Below, piece after piece: positions 43,444 to 53,180 of a stretch of DNA of 64,000 nucleotides. The DNA lies in the NCBI RefSeq assembly GCF_034140825.1, contig NC_089037.1, positions 32,383,001 through 32,447,000 of the forward strand, in the 5' to 3' direction. The position numbers were made by a program, and so were the translations under genes. Position 1 is the stretch's first letter, and each line of letters starts with the position of its first letter. The stretch comes from Oryza sativa Japonica Group (lineage: Eukaryota; Streptophyta; Magnoliopsida; Poales; Poaceae). The notes beneath the pieces were generated by a model that had not been told where the DNA came from, ran no database searches, and saw nothing but the letters and a program-made list of their open reading frames with translations.

Positions 43444-46156
43444 TTAATTGGGTAATTTCAGCTTTTGGATCTTCTGCATCACAACTGGAAGCTTATGAGC
43501 AATAAGATTCGGGTCTCCATATGCTGCAGAGTCGGAAGGGTATCCCTTCTGTATTACATCAAAGATGAATATTAAATGGATGTACTCCAAGTCTCCAATA
43601 TGCTTGAGATGAACTGGTTCAAAATAATTTGTTGATTTTTAGAGAGCATACCGCAGACAGACTAGCAAATGTTGCTTCCCTCCAGCAGCATTCACGCAGT
43701 ACAATGGGTTTTGCTTCGTCACTACCAAAAGAGCAATACACCCGGGTATCCCTCAATCTCATAAGTACACCATCAACCCTAAGCTGTTAACACAAAGGAG
43801 GGAAAACGCTGTTATGATAGTGCCATTGCAGTCTTTCAACCCAAAGTTACAGCTGCTTGTAGGTTGTCTTTTGAGCATAAATACTAGCTTTGGAATTTCG
43901 AGCCCTTTCAAAAGTGTCTCCTAGATTTCAGAGTAAATAAAGTTCTGTCACGACAGGAAGAGTAAAGTAGTTTGTAACTACTACTACACTGAGGACTAAA
44001 CTTTGTTTGCATAATTTCTTTCTTAAAAAACTGGACTATTAGAAAATCACTGTTTAGATATTTGCTTACTATTGTCCTCAAAAGATTATATTCGTACTAA
44101 ACAAGCACAAGTTATATAATACAGGCAGCAGATCATACCCAAAAACGCAAGAGCAGGAACCAACCAGTTGGCATCACCCTCTGTAGAAATGCAATCGAAG
44201 ATCATATTTAGTATTGACTAAAAGTTGCTTTACCCATACATATAGTCCAATTAGAAACAAGGTTAGTTAGAAAAACACTTACCACTCGCACAGTGAGGAA
44301 TGAAATGCCATTATCGGCTAACTCATCTTCATACAGGATAACCTAAATATATTTTGTGAGATGTAGACTATAGTGAGGAATGAAATGCCATTATTGGCTA
44401 ACTCATCTTCATACAGGATAACCTAAATATATTTTGTGAGATGTAGACTATAGAGCAAGCATGGATAATTTTTTTCATTTTCATACCTCGTCATAGAAAA
44501 GAATTGGTTCTTTTGCTGAAAGGGCAACAAGGTCAATCCGATCCTCAGAATCCTCCCAACACAAATTGCGGGGTTCATCCAAACTTGTTTGAATCTGGAG
44601 AAGGCATGGGAAAAAGAAAGTATTTGTCTGAATGTGATACCAACTAGTAAGACAACAGGACAACTTAAGGCCACAGGTGAAACTGATATAGTACAGAGAT
44701 AAGGCACATACACTATCTGGGTTCTGAACCAAAGCATCACTCCCATTGTACGGTGTCGTGAATGTATAGTCATAATCAAGTATTACTTGATCAGAAGGCT
44801 TACTGCATGAAAACACCCACCGCAAACTTGCTCTTAGTTTTCTCATTAATAAATCCAGAGCACATCATTTCTTTCCTTAAATGATTCTAGAAGGAAAGAA
44901 ATTACAGGCATGTGCTATAAAACTCTTATGACAGACTAAAACGGGCATAAAAATAATACAAGCATCCTGGCAGTTTGTACAGTAAAAAGTAAACAAAGTC
45001 ATCTCAATTTTTTTATGGCATTCATACATGGGACTATATAATAAAGGTCACACCAGGAAAATCCAACGGTTTTCACTAGAAACACTTCCTAGCATGCATC
45101 GAGTATAACTTTATAAGTGATAAAACAGAGTTATAGAAGAACCTCCTGAACTTCCACTTTGCTGCCGCAGGAACTTCAACAGGTGGTAGTGCTTCATGTT
45201 TCCATGCCTTCAGAGCATCAAGCGCATTGAAATATAATCTAATGCCAGTTTGAGCATGCTGAAGAGATAAGAAACTCTCCCCAAAAACCATCTCAGGTAA
45301 ATGTGTTGTCTGAAGTTTATCTTCAAAGCTGAAGAAAAGAAGAAAGCATATTACAAACCAGTTTTCTTTATCTCTAAATCTCAATTAATTCATGTAAAAT
45401 TCTTCCCTATGCTGGCAAGTCAATGATTTACAACCAGTGGAGAGATCCAATATCTGTATTTATGCAGAATAAACTCTTTTATATGATAAATCAACATAAA
45501 CTGGAATATGTTACAGAGATTGTCTGACCAAGCATACCAACAGAATGAATGGTAGGCTAGCATTATTCATTACTCATTTACTCAATTCACGAATACTTAT
45601 TTGTTCACAGATACTTAATATTCCCAATGTGTGTATTCTCATTCTTTCATAGTTCCATCTCTACATTCCACCCTGTTTCCTCACCAGTTCGATTAGTTTT
45701 CACCTTCTCGTTTCTCATGAGTATTTCGATATATACACAATTTACACTCAAGTAAACGAGCTTAAGTACCAGTTTTTAGCTAATGATGAAGATATTGTGG
45801 CGGATACAGAATTCAGGTTCCATATGATCCATTTAGAAGTATGCACAATTCAGTGCCATAATAAACGCAGAAATTTTGAAACATAAGTAGAAATAGTTTA
45901 CTGTAATGTTCTACCTAATATTAATGTAAAAATTTCTACCCAGCGAATCAAAGTAACAAAGAGCAGAAAAAAAAAGGTTAGGGTTTAAGATGGGGAGTGG
46001 ATCGTACAGCTGGAGCGAGGCGGAGTTGAGGATGGGGCCGTTGTGGGACCGGATGACCCACCCCTTCACCCGCACCCCGCCGGGGATCGCCTCCGCGCCG
46101 GCCGCCTTCAGCTCCGCCGCCGTCGGGCCCTCCCACGCCTCCGCCGCCTTAGTCAT
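43444..46156 (-). CDS. TIP41: TIP41-like protein (TOR/PP2A pathway), 290 aa, eight exons
   Basis: TIP41 binds PP2A-type phosphatase catalytic subunits and acts with TAP42/alpha-4 in TOR signalling in the cytosol. Exons on - : 46156-46008, 45328-45143, 44802-44712, 44594-44487, 44342-44283, 44180-44139, 43783-43652, 43548-43444; all junctions are GT/AG and keep frame. Landmarks: GWVIRSHNGPILNSASLQLF, TTHLPEMVFGESFL, then ALDALKAW, YDYTFTTPYNG, EPILFYDE, VILYEDELADNGISFLTVRV, RVMPTGWFLLLRFWLRVDG, RDTRVYC. These are the conserved core of the family, and the length is normal. Exon 5 is affected by an 80-bp tandem duplication that leaves an extra partial copy between exons 4 and 5; the copy lacks a donor and would shift frame if spliced in. 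Site II motifs lie upstream, and a telo-box lies in intron 1. Confidence 0.95.
44292..44451. repeat. TIP41: 80-bp tandem duplication covering most of TIP41 exon 5 and its acceptor
   Basis: The unit runs from AGTGAGGAATGAAATGCC to TTGTGAGATGTAGACTAT and occurs at 44292-44371 and 44372-44451 with a single difference (ATCGG against ATTGG). On the gene's strand the upstream copy has the acceptor TATTTAG and 55 bases of exon 5 but no GT donor, since the duplication ends before it. Only the downstream copy continues to GTG|GTAAGT. Confidence 0.95.
45979..45987 (-). promoter_or_regulatory. Telo-box just inside TIP41 intron 1
   Basis: AAACCCTAA on the - strand, about 20 bases after the exon 1 donor at 46007. 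Telo-boxes are known near transcription starts of translation- and growth-related plant genes; its role inside the intron is inferred. Confidence 0.4.
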
Positions 46157-46424
46157 CTCCCGTGGCGTGCTTCGTCACGATGGTGCTTGGTTGTTTGGAG
46201 CTTCGACGCCCCCCGGCCTCCCAAGTGGGGTTCTCTTCAGGACTGCGCCTCAGCACAAGCTTCCCCCCCGGCCGTGGCAGCGCAGATCGACGGCGGCGGC
46301 GGCGGCGGCGGTGGAGGCGGGGGGATCGCCGGCGAGGAGCGGTCCGAGCGGAGGAGAGCGCAACACCGAGGTCGAGAGGCGAGCCCGACTTGATTATGGG
46401 CTCGCGTGAAGGGGAAACCGGTGT

Positions 46425-46512
46425 ACTGGGCTTTCCCCAAAAGGTGGTGATATATTAGTTACATGGGCCAATGGGCTGAAATGTTTGGAGGTTAGCAAGT
46501 TTAGGCCCATGA
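46425..46512 (-). promoter_or_regulatory. Cluster of TGGGCC/TGGGCT (site II-like) motifs upstream of TIP41
   Basis: TGGGCT at about 46429, TGGGCC at 46464-46469, TGGGCT at about 46472 and GGCCCA at about 46505 lie 270-360 bp upstream of the TIP41 ATG. Such clusters are typical of promoters of growth-coordinated plant genes. Confidence 0.5.
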
Positions 46513-47009
46513 GGCGAGCAGCATTTTCATCCCAGTAAACGTACGGAGTTTTTTTATTTTTTGCATTTTTTTGCTCACGTTTTACTGTTTGGTTTCAAAT
46601 AAACGAGATTATCGTACGTGACGCAAAGCACAGTAATTTAGTTATGGAAATCCGGGTCCTAGAGCGATGATGTGCTGGTCTTCACTCGTTCTTGATACAA
46701 GCAACGCCAGAAAGGAATCAGAGGAGTGTCCAGTACAAATCAGAGATTCAGACTGTGCCGTACACGGTACAAGGCCCCTGAACAATGTGCTGCGGTCAGC
46801 ATGTGTCGCTCATGGCATTGCTCGTTGCTCCACTGGTGTTTGGCGGTGTTTCTTATGAGAAGGGAAAACAAACACGTCTAGATTCACCTTATGATACTCC
46901 ACAGAAAGCTGCCCAAAGCTAAACATCGACGCACTAGCCGTCAGCCCGTCAGAATGCAAGTTGCAGGCTTGCAGCCGAAGGAAAAAAATATTGATCGAGT
47001 ATATAAGCC

Positions 47010-47328
47010 TTGTTTAGATCCTCCGGACTATTAAATAGCCATCCGAAATCTTATTATTTAGGATTATTAAACGTAGATTACTAACAAAACCGATTCCATA
47101 ACCCCTAAGCTATTTTGCGAGACGAATCTAATGATGTATATTAATCCATAATTAGCGGTTGATTACTGTAGCATCACTGTAACAAATTATGGATTAATAT
47201 ATCTCGTTAGATTCGTCTCGCAAAATAGCCTAGGGGTTATGGAATGAGTTTTGTCAGTAATCTATGTTTAATACTCTTAAATAACAAGATTTCGGAGGAC
47301 TATTTAATAGCCCTCCGGATCTAGAGTG
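47010..47328. mobile_element. Long-hairpin foldback MITE, about 319 bp
   Basis: The left half (TTGTTTAGATCCTCCGGACT, CGAAATCTTATTATTTAGG, ACCCCTAAGCTATTTTGCGA, GACGAATCTAATGATGTATA) is an almost exact inverted copy of the right half (AGATTCGTCTCGCAAAATAG, CCTAGGGGTTATGGAATGAG, CAAGATTTCGGAGGACTATT, CCCTCCGGATCT). The two arms are about 150 bp each with few mismatches, so it is young or selected for folding. Confidence 0.8.
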
Positions 47329-47979
47329 GGCCTAGTATAGAATACAACACATGGTAACAGCAGTGCACTAATTTCTTCATTCCAATATATGAATACTCTC
47401 TTCGTCAAGAATCCAGTACAACGAATCTGGACAAAACTATATCCAGATTCATAGTACGTGTTCAGAATGATAAACTTAAAATATATAAAATCGTATACTG
47501 CATTTATATTTATACACATCCAATCGGAGGGGGGACTGTTTTAACGGCACCCGTGGATCGGTGGATGACGGCGGCCACTGAATTCTGCAACTTTTGCATC
47601 GGCGAAATGACCAGCGGCCCCTGTCAGCCACATTTAACGTGTGATTAATTAAATATTAGCTATTTTTTCTTATAAATAATTTAATATAATTTATCTAAGC
47701 AATTTTCGTATAATTTTTTTTTAAAAAAATGCAACGTTTCAGTAATTGAAAAGCGTGGGTGCGAAAAACTAGAAGAAAAGATGGGAACAGCCACTGCCCA
47801 CTGCGGATCACAGCCCGGCAGCTCAGCTCGCTGTCTGTGGGCCGCCGAAACGAGCAGCCACCCACCGAGCCAGCGCGCCGCGCCGCCCACACAGTCCACT
47901 CCACGACGCCGCGCGCACGGCACGCACAAAACCCCACCCAATCCCCGCCTCCCACCACCACCACCTCGCCCAACTCCCA

Positions 47980-47987
47980 AAACCCTA
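47980..47987 (+). promoter_or_regulatory. Telo-box in the ASADH leader
   Basis: AAACCCTA sits about 17 bases before the ATG at 48004, in a C-rich leader (CCACCACCACCACCTCGCCC). Leader position is typical for such boxes in housekeeping plant genes. Confidence 0.4.
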
Positions 47988-48003
47988 GAACCGCGCCGCC
48001 ACA

Positions 48004-50883
48004 ATGCAGGCCGCCGCCGCCGCCGTCCACCGCCCGCACCTCCTCGGCGCCTACCCCGGCGGTGGCCGCGCGCGCCGCCCGTCGTCCACCGTGCGGATGG
48101 CGCTTCGGGAGGACGGGCCGTCGGTGGCGATCGTGGGCGCGACGGGCGCCGTCGGCCAGGAGTTCCTCCGCGTCATCTCCTCCCGGGGCTTCCCCTACCG
48201 GAGCCTCCGCCTCCTCGCCAGCGAGCGCTCCGCGGGGAAGCGCCTCCCGTTCGAGGGCCAGGAGTACACCGTCCAGGACCTCGCCGCGCCGGGCGCGTTC
48301 GACGGGGTGGACATCGCGCTCTTCAGCGCCGGCGGCGGGGTCAGCCGCGCCCACGCTCCCGCGGCCGTCGCCAGCGGCGCCGTCGTCGTGGACAACAGCT
48401 CCGCCTTCCGGATGGACCCCGAGGTGCCGCTCGTCATCCCCGAGGTCAATCCCGAGGCCATGGCGCACGTCCGGCTGGGAAAGGGGGCTATTGTGGCCAA
48501 CCCGAACTGTTCCACCATCATCTGCCTCATGGCTGCCACACCTCTGCACCGCCACGCCAAGGTATCTCACAACCACCTTTATCTTTGTTTGATGGTAATG
48601 GATGCTTCTTCATTGAGAAATCAGAACTAAGGTGCCAATAAATCAGAAAAAAGAAGTGCCCAATTTCATTACCAGAAAGTGCTACTACCTCAACCAATGA
48701 AAAGTATCTAATTCCACTTGCGTGTAACAAAACTGATCTCACCCCTGGTATTTGAGTGCCTAACGCAAAAGTACAAGTGCGATCTTTTATGCAAATGATA
48801 TCTTAAGCTAAAGGAAAAAAACCAACACCTTTGTAAGAAAATAAAACAGTGTGGATGAATTCTAAAATTTGTGCACCAGAATCGTGTATGTATTCATTGG
48901 ATAGGGGAATCTTGGTTTGCAGTTTGATAACACCACAACCACTTCATTTCCAGAACATTTGTGGTTAGCTTTGTGAATATTCCATTATAGCAGTTTGAGC
49001 AAACAAATATATGCATTGATCATGCTTCTGCATTTCAGATTTAAAATGTCATTTTTCTAAACTATGATATCACTGAGTTCCTAGAGATGAAATTTGGTAA
49101 TATCCTTATTACGATAGATTGATTCATATAGATAATTATTCTTATTTCTGCCCCATTGTCTGCTGAATTCTTAGTTTGCAGTCTGTGAGATTGAGTATTT
49201 CTAAAATATGTTTATTTCTGCTTGAGGGTGTGCAAAGCATATTTGATGTGTAAAAGTTTGCTTGCTTGGCGCATTGATGGGTCGACCAACAAACTGATGA
49301 TTATCAATGTGGCAGGTGGTAAGGATGGTTGTCAGCACTTACCAAGCAGCAAGTGGTGCTGGGGCTGCGGCCATGGAAGAACTCAAACTTCAAACTCAAG
49401 AGGTAATATATTTTCCCTACTATGTTTCTCTTTCCAGTTCTGGTGCTAATTCAGTACTTGATTGCCATTTTACACTTTATTTAGGTCTTGGCGGGGAAAG
49501 CACCAACATGCAACATTTTCAGTCAGCAGGTTCTAATTCTATAATATCCTGGACACACGCCAGATTATTTTCAAGTCAGCTGAATTTGCTTCTCCTTGTG
49601 CAGTATGCTTTTAATATATTTTCACATAATGCACCAATTGTTGAAAATGGGTACAATGAGGAGGAGATGAAGATGGTGAAGGAGACCAGAAAAATCTGGG
49701 TATGTGAAAGCCAAATTGATGTCTAGGAAGTCATTGCATTACTCTCCATCCAACTTTTCTCTTTAACTTTAAGAAAACATAAATTACATCCTAACTTTAT
49801 GCTTCTCTATTCCTAGAATGATAAAGATGTGAAGGTAACTGCAACCTGCATACGAGTTCCTGTGATGCGTGCACATGCTGAAAGTGTGAATCTACAGTTT
49901 GAAAAGCCACTTGATGAGGTTAGCATAAAATATTTCTTAATGATAAATTCTGGTTAGCATGAAGAATCCTTTCTGCTTGTGGTAATCCTATACCCTTCTT
50001 TTGTTAGGTATTAATATGTTTATCAGGTCCATATTATTTTCTACCATCAATTGCCCTAATTGGAATATTGAATTATTCCTTATTTGGCAGACCATCCTCT
50101 TTGCCATCAGTCAGTAGATTGGTCATTTGATTTTACTGAATGCAAAAATTGATAAGCACCATCTTGCAGTAAAAGTTATCTTGTGTAACTCGTTAGATGG
50201 GAAAGGGTGGGACAAAAAGGGTGGGGTCTTTAATTGTTAATATAATTGATTGGGTTATTTTCCTCCATGACAAGAACATTAGAGTCCAGTTGATTAGTTA
50301 ATGATTTTGCTGGCAATTGTCATGGTCATGCTACTAATTCAAATTCTGAAACTGCTTGTGTATAAACTCTGAAGGATACTGCAAGGGAAATCTTGAGGGC
50401 AGCTGAAGGTGTTACCATTATTGATGACCGTGCTTCCAATCGCTTCCCCACACCTCTTGAGGTAATTGGCTTTTCTTTTCATGAACATCTTATGCTGGAG
50501 GGTACAGGAGGTACTGTTATCAATAATCATCATGTGCACTCCATTTGGTTTCTGTGTTTACAAATGAAGCATATGAATTTTGCATCTGAGAGTTAACTCT
50601 TGATTTTTCAGGTATCGGATAAAGATGATGTAGCAGTGGGTAGAATTCGTCAGGATTTGTCGCAAGATGATAACAAAGGGTATAATCGTGTTTAGTAAAT
50701 TTCAATTTGGATATATCATGATAAACATTTATTTTTAAAAGCATTGTTTCGATAGCAATTAGCACCATGGACTTAACTAATTAGGTTTACATTTACAGGC
50801 TGGACATATTTGTTTGTGGAGATCAAATACGTAAAGGTGCTGCACTCAATGCTGTGCAGATTGCTGAAATGCTACTCAAGTGA
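48004..50883 (+). CDS. ASADH: Aspartate-semialdehyde dehydrogenase, plastid, 375 aa, eight exons
   Basis: It reduces aspartyl-4-phosphate to aspartate semialdehyde with NADPH, the second step towards lysine, threonine, methionine and isoleucine in plastids. Exons: 48004-48561, 49316-49402, 49485-49529, 49604-49699, 49817-49918, 50375-50461, 50612-50679, 50799-50883; only the last intron is phase 2, the rest phase 0. An Ala/Arg-rich transit peptide of about 30-37 residues precedes the NADP loop [14 protein letters not shown] (41-54). The catalytic Cys169 is in NPNCSTI, and Arg275 and His282 of [14 protein letters not shown] fit the substrate-binding and acid-base positions. [10 protein letters not shown] and the C-terminal [20 protein letters not shown] complete the family pattern. 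ATG context GCCGCCACAATGC is good. No oddities. Confidence 0.97.
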
Positions 50884-52691
50884 TTTTCTTTTCTGTACCT
50901 TTCTCTCCTTGCCCCTCTTTGCTCTAGTCATTGTTTGACGGATGTACTCTGGTTAGTATGAGATCAATTTTGATCATCTTTTGTAATCTATATTCCTAGT
51001 GAAATAAATGTAAAACGGTTTTGCTCTATCTTCTGCACAAGTGTAGAAGAAATCTGAAATTGGGAAATTGGAGTGTGGCCCTTGTTCATCCTATGTGTTG
51101 CATCTTTACAATTTACTTTCTTTTGCTTTAGGCTTTTATTAATTTCTTGGTACATTAGCTGGCTCATCTCAATTTTGGGTGGAATGGAGGCTGAAAGAGG
51201 CCAACCAGATTTGCTTTCGGGTGCAAAGCTAGGGCCTGGTGTAACCTGAACTAGAAAAGCTCTGGAAAACGCCTCCAAGCAGGAAGTTCCTGGTGCAGTT
51301 TTTATTGAAAGCAAACAGCTGGAGCGAAACACTTCTGTCCACTGGTCTTTTGTGGTTTCATGGTCAGCGACGTGTTGCTGTGCCTGTATTGGAATGTTAC
51401 CTTTCTTGATTGATACTCCTAGATAGGGAATTAGAAGAGTATTTGTGCTGCTACAACTCAGTGAATTTAAGTGATTTGTCCTGTTCTTCGTAGCATTAGC
51501 TCTATATATAGATACGGATGACATTGAAAGGTCATCTTTTCCCTCCTTTACTGCTAAAATTAGTTGCACAAGAGGTTGATTGCATGTGCTTGCCGTGCCT
51601 GCGTCTTGTTTGTGTCCTTTGCTAGAAAACGACAGCAACGCGAGGCCAGCAGTATTCGCCTCAGAAATTACTCAGCCTTTTGTTTTCAACACACGTTAAC
51701 CTGCATCTTGCAATATAGTAGTACACTGTAGTAGAATTGTTATCTGCAACCATCTAGAGATGCCATTTGTTTTTGGGCGCCACTGGCAATCTTTTAACGA
51801 AAAGACCAAGTTAGGACCTGGAACGACGGACAGGTTCATCTGGCCATTCGTTCTAGTTTTGACCAATGGTCCAAGCTGTGGCAAACATAGCAGCCAAATT
51901 GATGTTTGGTTCTCTCAAGCATATACCGTACATTGTGGCTTCCATTTCTGAAAATTTTTACACCGTGTTCGATGTGAAGAGGTGAAAAAAATGATGGCTC
52001 GCAATCTAGCTGACGATTGACAGTAAATTATACTTCTGGATGCCACAGTTTTCCACTTTGAGCTCAGAACCAGTATTGGATCCAGAGCACATCACTGCAA
52101 CTTGGAATAATTGCAACAAACTCAGTAAAAGGCTTCATCAATTGCACAGTTGTGTGGGGGCTGGGTGACGAGAAAAAAAAAATCGTCGATGCGTCACATT
52201 CAGTTTGCACTAGTTTCAGTCTTTCAGGAGTAACTGAAAGAGACTCGGGTAGGCCAGTCCAGCTCACTTGCACCGACGCCCATCGCATGACTCCGAAATC
52301 ACACTCCCACTAAAATCTGCACGCTAATCGGCAAGCATTTGGGCACACTAAACTGAACATGTACTACACCAATTAAGCCAACACTTTATTACAGCACACA
52401 CACCATTATTATCACCAGGCATGCATGTATACATTACATATCCGATGTCATATTCACATGTACTCCATAGTAATTAACTAGCAGTAAAAAAAGAAAACCA
52501 AGAACATGGAAAGACTCAAGATCGAGTCGATCCTCACACAAACAAGCATACTTTGCATGGTCCATACGATCGATCATGGCAAGCATATGCATATATCTAC
52601 TACTCCATCTCGATCATGAGCATGCATCATGCATGCAAAGCAACTACGGATGATGGCTAAGCATCATGTAGCATGCATAATGCAAAAATGA
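50884..52691. other. 3' flanks of ASADH (+) and the GASA gene (-)
   Basis: The ASADH 3'UTR starts at 50884. The right end (52380-52690) is the GASA 3' flank and is full of CATGCA/TGCATG motifs. In between I see no exon with a recognisable product on either strand; frames near 51000-51640 (-) and 51760-51950 (+) lack motifs. Confidence 0.5.
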
Positions 52692-53078
52692 TCATGGGCA
52701 CTTGGGCCTCTTGCGAGCGCCATGGCCGGTGGTCATGTCGCGGTAGCAGGGGCACTCGTCCTTGTTGCCGGCCGTCCCCGACGGCACGCAGTTGCAGGAG
52801 GCGCAGCACACGCCGCAGTACTTGAGGCAGTCGTCGTGCCTGCTCGCCTTCGAGCACCTCACCTTGCACTTGCCGTCGCAGAAATCTACCAAAACATTCA
52901 TTGTTTCAGCTCACCATGTTAACACCAAGAAAGAAAAACAGTGTACTTGTGCAGATTATTCTGCTAAAAAAAATGCCTGTGAAAACTGACCTGATCCAGC
53001 CATGGAAACTTGGAGGGAAGAGGAGGCCAAGAGCAGGAGCAGGAGGAGAGCCAGGGTGGTGGTGGTGTTGAGCTTCAT
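52692..53078 (-). CDS. GASA/Snakin family secreted cysteine-rich peptide, 93 aa, two exons
   Basis: GASA (gibberellic-acid-stimulated) peptides are small apoplastic proteins with roles in growth and defence. Exons on - : 53078-52991 and 52885-52692, phase 1 intron of 105 bp. The signal peptide [20 protein letters not shown] is clear. The mature part, after about residue 26, runs [52 protein letters not shown]: exactly 12 cysteines in the GASA order, and the usual KCP end. Length is typical. An in-frame ATG just inside intron 1 could be mistaken for a start but lacks a signal peptide. A TATA box lies upstream at 53173-53180. Confidence 0.95.
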
Positions 53079-53172
53079 TGTGCTTGTGAATGCTGGTCCT
53101 AGACTCCAAGCAAGCAGCTTCAGAGTTGGGGTGTTGTGGAGAGTGTGAGTTGGTGAGTGAGGTTTTGGGGTG

Positions 53173-53180
53173 ATTTATAG
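53173..53180 (-). promoter_or_regulatory. TATA box of the GASA gene
   Basis: CTATAAAT on the - strand, about 95-100 bp before the ATG, preceded by AG/CT-rich sequence. Spacing fits a leader of about 65-70 bases. Confidence 0.65.

Larger units (their letters stand above)
46157..48003. other. Divergent upstream region of TIP41 (-) and ASADH (+)
   Basis: It holds the TIP41 leader (GC-rich, with a (GGC)n run at 46290-46325), site II motifs, a foldback MITE (47010-47328) and the ASADH promoter and leader. Open frames in the GC-rich leader are not supported as genes. Confidence 0.5.

Noticed and set aside
46043-46393. Frames on + overlapping TIP41 exon 1 and leader
   Set aside because: Antisense to a well-supported exon, with a (GGC)n run; no independent evidence.
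47695-48576. Long frame antisense to ASADH exon 1
   Set aside because: Composition shadow of the GC-rich exon; extends into the leader and promoter without any motif.
52886-52901. ATG inside the GASA intron (MNVLV...) as start of a one-exon gene
   Set aside because: It lacks a signal peptide; splicing to the exon at 52991-53078 gives a complete GASA precursor.
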